Below are positions 31,842 to 39,616 of a stretch of DNA of 64,000 nucleotides, in pieces; positions within the stretch are counted from its first letter, which is position 1; each line of letters opens with the position of its first letter. The notes under the pieces are model-generated. The model had not been told where the DNA came from. It searched no databases and worked only from the letters and a program-made list of their open reading frames with translations. This stretch comes from UBA4085 sp964556755. GTDB lineage: Bacteria; Acidobacteriota; Aminicenantia; Aminicenantales; UBA4085. The DNA lies in the NCBI GenBank assembly GCA_964556755.1, contig CAZKXI010000013.1:1-64000 (forward strand). The letters run 5' to 3'. Both the position numbers and the translations under genes were made by a program.

Positions 31842-34538
31842 TCAGTCCAGATCCTTCTCGGCCTCGACCACCGAGCCGCCGGGATCGGTCGTCAGCCGGA
31901 AGCCCCTCTTCTCGAAGACCGCCACCATGCGAGGATTGTCGGAGTTCGTCACCGCGGTGATCCGGCGGACGCCCCAGTCCTTGGCGATGGCCAGACAATG
32001 ATCGGTCAGCAGGCCGCCCAGGCCCTGGTCCTGCCAGGGATCGCCGACCAGGACGGCGTACTCGGCGGTCTCCCGCATCGGATCGGCGATCAGCCGGCCG
32101 ACGCCCAGCAGCCGCCGCCGGCCCGCCTCCTCGACCTCGGCGACGATGGCCATCTCCCGGTCGTAGTCGACGTAGCAGTACCGGACGGCCGTGTCGTGGC
32201 TGGACCAAGCCGGGAAGCCCCGAAAGCGCATGTAGATCGACTCCCGGGAGCAGAGGCCGAGAAGCTCCAGCCAGAGCGGTTCGTCCTCGGGCTTGATCGG
32301 CCGCAGGAGGCACGGCGAACCGTTCGGCAGGGACGTCGCTCGAACCGCGTCCTGGGGATAGGGACGCAGGGCCAGATGGCGATAGGAAGCCCGCTCGGCC
32401 CGGCTGAAGCCCACGGCCGCGCGGTCGACCACGATCCGGGCGTCCAAGGCCGTGGCGCCTTCCGGAGTGACCAGGAAGGGATTGATGTCCAGCTCGGCGA
32501 TCTCGGGGAATTCGGCGGCCAGGTAGGAGAGGCGGATGAGGGCCTCGACCAATCCGGCGACATCCAGGGCCGGCTTGCCCCGATACCCGTTCAGCAGCGG
32601 CCAGATCTTGAGCGACTCGAGCATGCGCCGGGCCAGGCGCTCGTTGAGGGGCGGAAAGCCCAGGGCCCGGTCGCCGATCAGCTCCGCCGCCGTGCCGCCC
32701 CAGCCGGCCATGAGCACGGTTCCGAAGACGGCGTCCTTCTTGGCCCCCAGGATCAGCTCCAGGCCGTCGCCGTAGCGGATCATCGGCTGGACGGTGACGC
32801 CGCGGAGGCGGGCTTGCGGCCGAGCGGCCGCGGCCGCGGCCAGGAGCCGGGCGAAAGATTCCCGGACGGCGGCCGCGTCGGCCAGCCCCAGGGCGACGCC
32901 GCCGACGTCGGTCTTATGGGTGATGTCGGGCGAGTCGATCTTGAGGACGACGGGATAGCCCATGGCGGCCGCGGCCGCGACCGCCTCCTCGGCCGTCGAG
33001 GCCGCGACCGGGACGGCCACCTTCATACCGCAAGCCCGCAGGAGGGCTTTGGAATCGGCCTCCGAGAGGATCCCTTCCGAGGCGGCGAAGACCGGCCCGA
33101 AGCGGGCCCGGAGGGCCTCCCGATCCATGGGGAACTCGACGGGGACGTCCTTGGGCGTCTCGTAGAGGCTGTCAAGGTTCCGGGCGTAGCTGACCAGGGT
33201 CATGAAGGCCCGCACCGCCTGCTCCGGAGTCGGGAACGTGGGGATGCCGGCCTCGTTGAGGATGGCCGTCGCCTCGGCCATCGCCAGGCCGCCCATCCAG
33301 GCCGCCAGAACGGGCTTGTCCGATTCCGCCGCCGCGGCCGCCGTCTCCTTGGCCATGGCCGTCGGATTGGTCATGGCCTGAGGAGTGACGATCAGAAGCA
33401 GGGCGTCCACGTCCGGGTCTTTCAAGAGGATACGGGCGGCCTTGGCCAAGCGCTTGGAGTTCGCGTCGCCCAGGACATCGACGGGATTGCGGCGCGACCA
33501 AGCGGGAGGCAGGACCTCGTCCAGGGCGGCCCGGGTCGACTCCCCGAGCCGGGCCGGCCGGCCCTGGGCGGCGACCAGGGCATCGGTGGCCATGACGCCC
33601 GGCCCGCCCGCGTTCGTGATGATCGCCAGGCGATCGCCCCGCGGCGATTTGGGTCGGGCCACCAGCTCGGCCGCGTCGAAGATCTCGCCGATGTCGAGGA
33701 CCCGGACCAGCCCCGCCCGCCGGAACGCCTCCTCGTAGACGGCGTCTTCCGAAGCCAGGGCGCCGGTGTGGGAGAAGGCCGCCTCGGCCGACTCGGGGAA
33801 CCGGCCCGCCTTGTAGACGATGAGCGGCTTGGTCCGGGCGAAGGCCCGGGCCGCGGTCATGAATCGGCGGGCGTCCTGGACGGACTCGACATAGAGCAGG
33901 ATGGCCCGGGTCCCCTCGTCCTCGCCGAAGTAGTCGATGAGCTCGGCGAAGCCCACGTCCAGGGCGTTGCCGACCGAGACGAAATGGGAGAAGCCGACCT
34001 TCTCCTGCCGAGCCCAGTCCAGGACGGCGGTGCAGAGCGCCCCCGACTGGGAGATGAAGGCCACGTCGCCCGCCTTGGGCATGGCCGCGGCGAAGCTGGC
34101 GTTCAAGCGCCGGCCCGGCGAGATGAAGCCGAGGCAGTTGGGACCGAGGATGCGCAGGCCGGGGAACGCGGCGGCCTGGCTCCGGACGGCGGCCTCCAGA
34201 TCCACTCCTTCGGGGCCTGTCTCGCGGAAGCCGGCCGAGACGATGATCAGGCCTCCGACCCCGGCCCGGCCGCACGCGCCGACCCAGTCCGGGACTTCCG
34301 CGGCCGGGGAGCAGATGATGCCCAGGTCCGGGACGGCCGGGAGAGACGTCAAGGAGGGCTGGCAGGGGATGCCGAGGACCGCCTCGTGGGCGGGACTGAC
34401 CGGATAGACCACGCCCGGGAAGCCGCCCAAGACGAGGTTGGAGAGGATCTTTCCGCCGACGCTCTTGGGATTGGGCGTGACGCCGATGAGAGCGATGCGG
34501 CGGGGCTGGAACAGTCGCTCCAGGTTATGGATGTTCAT
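31842..34538 (-). CDS. NDP-forming acyl-CoA synthetase fused to GNAT acetyltransferase (PatZ-like)
   Basis: 898 residues, same order and length as E. coli PatZ (886): CoA-binding domain (from LERLFQPRRIALIGV), succinyl-CoA-ligase-like domain, ATP-grasp (ALLRACGMKV, MGYPVVLKIDSPDITHKTDV, EIAELDINPFLV), then a C-terminal GNAT domain (about 735-898, DPWQDQGLGGLLTDHC). H257 in FSHTGAL occupies the phospho-histidine position of ADP-forming acetyl-CoA synthetases; E. coli PatZ has Asn at this place. So this protein may both make ATP from acetyl-CoA and acetylate proteins. Its probable acetylation target is the Acs-like enzyme encoded at 26670-28373 (K543). Starts ATG 34538. Confidence 0.88.
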   Translation of the reverse strand: MNIHNLERLFQPRRIALIGVTPNPKSVGGKILSNLVLGGFPGVVYPVSPAHEAVLGIPCQPSLTSLPAVPDLGIICSPAAEVPDWVGACGRAGVGGLIIVSAGFRETGPEGVDLEAAVRSQAAAFPGLRILGPNCLGFISPGRRLNASFAAAMPKAGDVAFISQSGALCTAVLDWARQEKVGFSHFVSVGNALDVGFAELIDYFGEDEGTRAILLYVESVQDARRFMTAARAFARTKPLIVYKAGRFPESAEAAFSHTGALASEDAVYEEAFRRAGLVRVLDIGEIFDAAELVARPKSPRGDRLAIITNAGGPGVMATDALVAAQGRPARLGESTRAALDEVLPPAWSRRNPVDVLGDANSKRLAKAARILLKDPDVDALLLIVTPQAMTNPTAMAKETAAAAAESDKPVLAAWMGGLAMAEATAILNEAGIPTFPTPEQAVRAFMTLVSYARNLDSLYETPKDVPVEFPMDREALRARFGPVFAASEGILSEADSKALLRACGMKVAVPVAASTAEEAVAAAAAMGYPVVLKIDSPDITHKTDVGGVALGLADAAAVRESFARLLAAAAAARPQARLRGVTVQPMIRYGDGLELILGAKKDAVFGTVLMAGWGGTAAELIGDRALGFPPLNERLARRMLESLKIWPLLNGYRGKPALDVAGLVEALIRLSYLAAEFPEIAELDINPFLVTPEGATALDARIVVDRAAVGFSRAERASYRHLALRPYPQDAVRATSLPNGSPCLLRPIKPEDEPLWLELLGLCSRESIYMRFRGFPAWSSHDTAVRYCYVDYDREMAIVAEVEEAGRRRLLGVGRLIADPMRETAEYAVLVGDPWQDQGLGGLLTDHCLAIAKDWGVRRITAVTNSDNPRMVAVFEKRGFRLTTDPGGSVVEAEKDLD

Positions 34539-34593
34539 GGAGATCTCCGATCTTCAAGGGGGGCGCCCATTTTCCGTCAAACGAGGGGCGGCG

Positions 34594-35235
34594 TCAACGG
34601 ATGCCGGCCAGGATCGCCAGCAATCCGGGCTCGAGCCGTCGCGCGGCTTGGCCGGCCGTCATGTCCGCCTCGACTTCGAGAGCGAGGACGGGGATGCCCT
34701 GGGCCCGGTAGTGGGCCTCCAGGGGCAGGGTTCGCTCCTCAAAAAGCCGAAGACGGTCGGCCACGCCCTTGGGGTCGTCGTCCGCCCGGCCGGCCCTGTC
34801 CCCTCCCGTGTCGCGCCGGATGCGCTCCAGAAGCACCTCCAGGCTGGCCTTCAGGCGCGCCACGGCCCGGACATCCACCAAAGGGGCGGCATCTCTGGCT
34901 TGACCGGCGTGGCGGGGCAGGCCGTTCAAGATCAGGAAGCCGCGAGCTTCCAGCCGCTCCTCTTGGATAAAGGCGGACAGGATGCTCAGGGCGATGGGAA
35001 ACTGATCGTCCTCCAACAGGGCGCCCGAAGCCAGGACGCGACGGACCGTCTCCCGGTCGGCTGGACTCAGGCACCCCGTCGCCGCCGCGGCCGACCTCAG
35101 CCGCTCCCCGAAGTCGAAGTGGCGGCAAGGCCGTCCGCCCAGGCCCTCCCGCTCCCAGAAGCGTCCCAGGGGCGTCTTGCCCGAGCCTGTCGGGCCGAGG
35201 AGGAGAACAGCTTCGGGGCGCACGGCCCCGATCAT
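34594..35235 (-). CDS. adenylate-kinase-like P-loop nucleotide kinase
   Basis: 213 residues with Walker A GPTGSGKT, then a segment resembling the NMP-binding region and GFLILNGLPRHAGQA, which recalls the GFILDGFPR motif of adenylate kinase with the Asp replaced by Asn. A short lid region with RRDTGG follows. It has the adenylate-kinase fold but differs in conserved positions, so the phosphoryl acceptor is uncertain. It stands 55 bp upstream of the PatZ-like gene on the same strand and is divergent from the ABC importer. Confidence 0.72.
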   Translation of the reverse strand: MIGAVRPEAVLLLGPTGSGKTPLGRFWEREGLGGRPCRHFDFGERLRSAAAATGCLSPADRETVRRVLASGALLEDDQFPIALSILSAFIQEERLEARGFLILNGLPRHAGQARDAAPLVDVRAVARLKASLEVLLERIRRDTGGDRAGRADDDPKGVADRLRLFEERTLPLEAHYRAQGIPVLALEVEADMTAGQAARRLEPGLLAILAGIR

Positions 35236-35333
35236 ACCACAGCCGGAGCTCGCCGGGACGACTCAGGCCCGCCGACAGCGGGACCGTTCAAGGCTTTGAG
35301 CGACGGACCTTCCCGGAAATAGGCTAAGAGCCT

Positions 35334-35339
35334 TATAAT
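35334..35339 (+). promoter_or_regulatory. TATAAT -10 element close to the FecCD start
   Basis: A perfect TATAAT ends 11 bp before the ATG at 35351. No good -35 or Shine-Dalgarno sequence is visible, so transcription would begin only a few bases before the start codon, giving a nearly leaderless mRNA. Confidence 0.4.
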
Positions 35340-35350
35340 AGGCGCTCACC

Positions 35351-36355
35351 ATGCGCGGCACGAACAGGGCTCTGCGGCTCGCGGTCTACGGGCTGCCGTT
35401 CCTCCTTCTGGCCGGCTCCCTGGCCCTGGGGCCGTTCCGCATCCCGTTGGCGGATGTCTTCAAAGCCCTGCTCGCGCCCCTCGTCCCGGCCTGGAAGGCC
35501 TCGCTCCCCCCCGACTATATCGGCATCCTCTTCGGCATCCGGCTGCCGCGGATCATCCTGGCCCTGGCCGCGGGCGCGGCCCTGTCCGTCTCGGGCGCTT
35601 CGCTGCAAGCCCTGTTCAAGAACCCCCTGGTCAACGAATACATCCTGGGCATCTCCTCCGGGGCCGGATTCGGAGCGGCTCTATCGCTGGTCTTCCTGCC
35701 GCATTTCCCTCCCCAGCTCCTGGCCTTCGTCTTCGCCGTGGCCTCCGTCCTCCTGGTCCTGGCCCTGGCTTCCCGCTCGGACACTCCGGCGGTCTCCCTT
35801 CTCCTGACCGGAGTCATCGTCTCGGCCTTCTTCACCGCCCTGCTGTCCCTGGTCGAGCTCTTCGCCAGTCCCTACTCCCTGCAAACCCTGTTCTACTGGC
35901 TGATGGGCAACCTGTCGCTCCCGGGGTGGAAGCAGCTGCTGCCCTCCCTGCCGATCATCGCCGCCGGGATGCTGGTCCTCCACCGGATGCGCTGGCGACT
36001 GAATGTCCTGTCCATGAGCGACGACGAAGCCCGCTCCCTGGGCGCCGACCTGCGCCGGGAGAAGCTCGTCGTCGTCGGGCTGGCGGCTCTGATCACGGCC
36101 GCCGCCGTCTCCGTGGCCGGGATCATCGGCTGGATCGGGCTGATCGTCCCTCACCTCGTCCGAATGATGTTCGGGGCCGAGAACCGCCGCGTGCTTCCGT
36201 TGTCGGCCGCCCTGGGGGCCAGCTTCCTTCTGGCCGCCGACGACATCGCCCGCGGCCTGGCCTCCTTCGAGATTCCCGTCGGCGTCTTCACCAGCCTGAT
36301 CGGCATCCCGGTCTTCATCGCCCTGTTGCGGCGGTCGTCCAAGGTGTGGCTGTGA
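35351..36355 (+). CDS. FecCD/BtuC-family ABC transporter permease
   Basis: 334 residues, about nine or ten membrane helices. Family landmarks: RLPRIILALAAGAALSVSGA, ALFKNPLVNEYILGIS, GWIGLIVPHLVRMM and the final DDIARGLASFEIPVGVFTSLIGI (split here in description at GVFTS). The family imports siderophores, haem or cobalamin. The next gene encodes the ATPase; no periplasmic binding protein or TonB receptor is in the window, and no cobalamin riboswitch was seen upstream, so the substrate is undetermined. Confidence 0.9.
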   Translation: MRGTNRALRLAVYGLPFLLLAGSLALGPFRIPLADVFKALLAPLVPAWKASLPPDYIGILFGIRLPRIILALAAGAALSVSGASLQALFKNPLVNEYILGISSGAGFGAALSLVFLPHFPPQLLAFVFAVASVLLVLALASRSDTPAVSLLLTGVIVSAFFTALLSLVELFASPYSLQTLFYWLMGNLSLPGWKQLLPSLPIIAAGMLVLHRMRWRLNVLSMSDDEARSLGADLRREKLVVVGLAALITAAAVSVAGIIGWIGLIVPHLVRMMFGAENRRVLPLSAALGASFLLAADDIARGLASFEIPVGVFTSLIGIPVFIALLRRSSKVWL

Positions 36356-37110
36356 CCTTCCGCGTCCGCGGCCTCCGCTTCCGCCGGCCCCGCTTCGAGC
36401 TGGACGTGCCGGCCCTGACGATCCCGGCCGGGCGGCTGACCGCCGTCGTCGGCCCCAATGGGGCCGGCAAGACGACCCTGCTCCGCTGCCTGGCCGGCCT
36501 GCTGCCCGTGCCGCCCGGAGTCGTGAGCCTGGGCGGCGAGGACCTGGCTGGACTGGCCGCGGGCCCGCGAGCGCGCCGGCTGGCGTTCGTCCCGCAGGAG
36601 CATGCCGCGGCCTTCAACTACGCCGTCCGCGACTTCATCCTTATGGGCCGGGCGCCCTATCTGGGGCTCTTCGGCTCGCCCGGCGCCGACGACGAGGTCC
36701 GGGCGGCCGAAGCCCTGGCCTTCGTCGGCTTGCCGGGCTACGCCGATCGCCCCTTCCTCGAGATGAGCAGCGGCGAGCGGCGCCTGATCCTCATCGCCAG
36801 GGCCTTGGCCCAAGACACACCCGCCCTTCTTCTGGACGAGCCGGCGACCTTCCTGGACCCGCGCCACGAGTCCGAGGTGATGGGCCTTCTTGGCCGCCTG
36901 GTGGCGGAGCGGGGCAAGACCGTCCTGGTCACGCTGCACAATCTGGACATGGCGGCCCGCCTGGCCGATGTCTTGGTCGTCCTGCGATCCGGCCGGATCG
37001 CCGCCTGCGGCCCGCCCCGCGAGGTCCTCAGCGAGGATCTCCTGGCCCGGGTCTACGAGATCCCGATGCGGATCCTGGACCACGAGGGCCTCACCTTCAT
37101 CGTCCGCTGA
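36352..37110 (+). CDS. FecE/BtuD-family ABC transporter ATP-binding protein
   Basis: 252 residues. Walker A GPNGAGKTT, Q-loop FVPQEH, signature EMSSGERR (in place of LSGGQ), Walker B LLLDEPATFLDP and switch His in TLHNLDMA. It powers the permease encoded just before it. The start is GTG at 36352, overlapping the permease stop by 4 bp (GTGA); the longer open frame upstream lies within the permease gene. Confidence 0.92.
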   Translation: MTFRVRGLRFRRPRFELDVPALTIPAGRLTAVVGPNGAGKTTLLRCLAGLLPVPPGVVSLGGEDLAGLAAGPRARRLAFVPQEHAAAFNYAVRDFILMGRAPYLGLFGSPGADDEVRAAEALAFVGLPGYADRPFLEMSSGERRLILIARALAQDTPALLLDEPATFLDPRHESEVMGLLGRLVAERGKTVLVTLHNLDMAARLADVLVVLRSGRIAACGPPREVLSEDLLARVYEIPMRILDHEGLTFIVR

Positions 37111-37131
37111 AGCCACGCGGGCCGGAGGGGC

Positions 37132-37159
37132 TTGTCTTTCCCCCCCGATCGTCTATAAT
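37132..37159 (+). promoter_or_regulatory. promoter of the DhaL-DegV fusion gene
   Basis: TTGTCT (37132-37137), 16-bp spacer, perfect TATAAT (37154-37159), followed by an 80-base leader with AAGGAG at 37231-37236. Confidence 0.55.
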
Positions 37160-37240
37160 GGTCGCGTTCCGAACAGCGGAACCCCCCCCTCCCGCCAGTG
37201 TCCTTCACGGAGTGACGGGTCCGCCGCCGCAAGGAGACCC

Positions 37241-39034
37241 ATGAGATCGAACAGGCTGAAGATACGCTACCTCAACGGCAGCCGGCTCTACCACGCCTTC
37301 CTGGCCGGAGGGGACGCGGTCATCAACGATCAAGTCTTCCTCAATCGCATCAACGTCTTCCCTGTTCCCGACGGGGACACGGGGACCAATATGGCTTCCA
37401 CCTTTCGGGCCATCGCCGAAGGGGCCCGGTCCGGCCGCTCGATCCGGGAGACTCTCCGCTCCATCGCCGACGCCGCCCTGCACGGCGCCCAGGGCAATTC
37501 GGGCCTGATCCTGGCCCAGTTCCTCTACGGACTCAGCCGCGAAGTCGGCCACGAATGGAGGCTGACGACCAAGTCTTTCGGCGAGTCCGTACGGAGGGCC
37601 GCCCAGCACGCCGCCCGGGCCATCCTCCACCCGGTCGAAGGGACGATGATCACGGTCATCCGCGACTGGGCCGAGTCCGTGTACCAGAAGCGGCTGCACA
37701 CGGCCGACTTCGAGGAGCTCCTGGCCGAAGCCCTGCCCGCGGCCCGCCGGTCGCTCCGCGAGACGCCCCGCAAGCTGGCCGTCCTGGCCAGGGCCGGCGT
37801 CGTGGACGCGGGGGCCAAGGGATTCGTCGACTTCTTGGAAGGCATCCTCCAGTTCATCAAGCGCGGGCGCCTGCGCCGCGATCCCCAGCCCGGACCGGCC
37901 TGGACACCGGCCGAGGCCAAGACGCCGGCCCGCGACAAGTCCCTCCACAACCGGTACTGCGCCGAGGCTCTCCTGGCCGGCCAGGATCTGTCGCCCGAGG
38001 CCGTCCGGGCCGTCGTCGACCGCTTCGGGGATTCGGCCGTCGTGGCCGGCTCGGAGGACCGCATCCGCGTTCACGTCCACACCAACGAGCCGGACGGGCT
38101 CTTCGACCAGCTCAAGGATCTCGGCGCCATCCGCCAGATCAAGGTCGATGACATGCGCAAGCAGCACGAAGCCGCCTGGGCCCCCCGGTCCAGGGTGGCC
38201 GTCATCACGGACTCGGCCTGCGACCTGCCGCAGGAGATCATGGACGAGCGGCAGATCCACTTCGTGCCCATGTCGATCCAATGGGGCGAGCAGCTCTTCC
38301 TGGACAAGCTGACCATGAAGGCGGACCGGTTCTACGACCGGCTGCAGGCGGAGGACGTCCAGCCGACGTCGGCCGTCCCGGCCCTCAAGTCCTTCCAGAA
38401 CGCCCTCTCCTACCTGGCCGGCCACTACGACTCGATCATCGCCGTCAGCCTGTCCTCCGGCCTGTCGGGCGTCCATGACGCCTTCCGCAAGGCCGCGGAA
38501 AGCCTGCCGGGCCGCAGGATCAGCGTCTTCGACTCGCGCTCCATCTCGGCCGGCGAGGGACTGATCGTGGCGCGGGCCACCGAGATGGCCCTGGCCGGCG
38601 AGGGGCACGAGACGATCGCCCGCGGCATCGAGTCCTGGACGGCCAAGACCCACCTGCTCATCGACGTCAGGACGCTCAAGCCTCTCATTCGCGGCGGGCG
38701 CGTCAGCCCGGCCAAGGGCTTCCTGGCCAGACTGCTCCACATCCTGCCTCTCCTGTCGCTCGACGGGAGCGGCAAGGCGGCTCCCTTCGGCAAGGCCTTC
38801 AGCCGCCGGGGCGCCATGGCCGGCATCCTGGCTCGAGTCGCCGAGCTGACGGGCCGGGACAAGCTGTGGAATTACGCGGTCGTTCACGCCAAGAATCCCG
38901 GCCGGGCGAGCGCCTACCGGGACAGGCTGACGGCCTTGCTCGGCCGACCGCCGGCTTACATCATGGATGTCTCCCCCGTCATCGGGGTCCACTGCGGCGT
39001 CGGCGCCGTGGCCGTCGCCCTGCTGATGGAATAA
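37241..39034 (+). CDS. DhaL (FakA-type kinase) - DegV (FakB-type fatty acid-binding) fusion
   Basis: 597 residues. The N-terminal DhaL domain has the kinase motifs INVFPVPDGDTGTNM, ALHGAQGNSGLILAQ and HPVEGTMITV, and a FakA middle-type segment (SAVVAGSEDRIRVHVHTNEP) follows. From about residue 325 a complete DegV domain begins (VAVITDSACDLP, QPTSAVPALKSF, VSLSSGLSGVHDAF, RGGRVSPAKGF). In Firmicutes FakB presents a fatty acid to separate FakA for phosphorylation to acyl phosphate, which feeds phospholipid synthesis. Here both are in one chain, so each kinase has its own acyl donor. AAGGAG precedes the ATG at 37241. Confidence 0.88.
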   Translation: MRSNRLKIRYLNGSRLYHAFLAGGDAVINDQVFLNRINVFPVPDGDTGTNMASTFRAIAEGARSGRSIRETLRSIADAALHGAQGNSGLILAQFLYGLSREVGHEWRLTTKSFGESVRRAAQHAARAILHPVEGTMITVIRDWAESVYQKRLHTADFEELLAEALPAARRSLRETPRKLAVLARAGVVDAGAKGFVDFLEGILQFIKRGRLRRDPQPGPAWTPAEAKTPARDKSLHNRYCAEALLAGQDLSPEAVRAVVDRFGDSAVVAGSEDRIRVHVHTNEPDGLFDQLKDLGAIRQIKVDDMRKQHEAAWAPRSRVAVITDSACDLPQEIMDERQIHFVPMSIQWGEQLFLDKLTMKADRFYDRLQAEDVQPTSAVPALKSFQNALSYLAGHYDSIIAVSLSSGLSGVHDAFRKAAESLPGRRISVFDSRSISAGEGLIVARATEMALAGEGHETIARGIESWTAKTHLLIDVRTLKPLIRGGRVSPAKGFLARLLHILPLLSLDGSGKAAPFGKAFSRRGAMAGILARVAELTGRDKLWNYAVVHAKNPGRASAYRDRLTALLGRPPAYIMDVSPVIGVHCGVGAVAVALLME

Positions 39035-39037
39035 GGC

Positions 39038-39469
39038 TTACTTCAGCTCCGAGGTGCAGTGCGGGCAGCGGACGGCCCGCAGGGGGACGGCCGTCAAGCA
39101 GAAGGGGCAGTCCTTGGTCGTGGGAGCGGCCTCAGCCGGCTTCTTCCGGAAGGCGTTGATCCATTTGACCAGCAGGAAGACGGCCAGGGCTACGATCACG
39201 AATTCCAGCAGCGTGTTGAGGAAGGCGCCGTAGGCGATAACCGGGGCGCCGGCCGCCTTGGCGGCGGCCAAGCCGTCGTAAGGCTGGCCCGAGAGATTGA
39301 GGAACAGGCTTCCGAAGTCGACCTTGCCCAGGAGAAGGCCGATGGGCGGCATCAGGACGTCGTTGATCAGCGAGGTGACGATCTTGCCGAAGGCCGCGCC
39401 CATGATGAAGCCGACGGCCATGTCCATGACGTTGCCCTTCTGGATGAACTCCTTGAATTCCTTGATCAT
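39038..39469 (-). CDS. mscL: large-conductance mechanosensitive channel MscL with zinc-ribbon tail
   Basis: 143 residues. The MscL core is clear: EFIQKGNVMDMAVGFIMGAA (helix 1, channel gate) and the second helix (LNTLLEFVIVALAVFLLV). It relieves osmotic downshock. Unlike E. coli MscL the cytoplasmic end carries two CxxC pairs (CPFC and CPHC, about 13 residues apart), a small zinc-ribbon-like module. Its stop is 3 bp from that of the convergent DhaL-DegV gene. Confidence 0.93.
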   Translation of the reverse strand: MIKEFKEFIQKGNVMDMAVGFIMGAAFGKIVTSLINDVLMPPIGLLLGKVDFGSLFLNLSGQPYDGLAAAKAAGAPVIAYGAFLNTLLEFVIVALAVFLLVKWINAFRKKPAEAAPTTKDCPFCLTAVPLRAVRCPHCTSELK

Positions 39470-39554
39470 GCTCTCCTCCCTCGACGATCGGTCTCGGACC
39501 CACTCTAATCCCCGGTTGGACGGCCGTCAAGCCGGCGGATTCGCGTGTCCGCAT

Positions 39555-39584
39555 TTGATTCGGCCCTGAGCCTAGTGTTAAGAT
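39555..39584 (+). promoter_or_regulatory. possible promoter of the sigma-54 activator gene
   Basis: TTGATT (39555-39560), 18-bp spacer, TAAGAT (39579-39584), about 33 bases before the ATG at 39617. Moderate match only. Confidence 0.35.
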
Positions 39585-39616
39585 TAAGGACATAGGGATC
39601 TCCGAGGACCCTCTTG

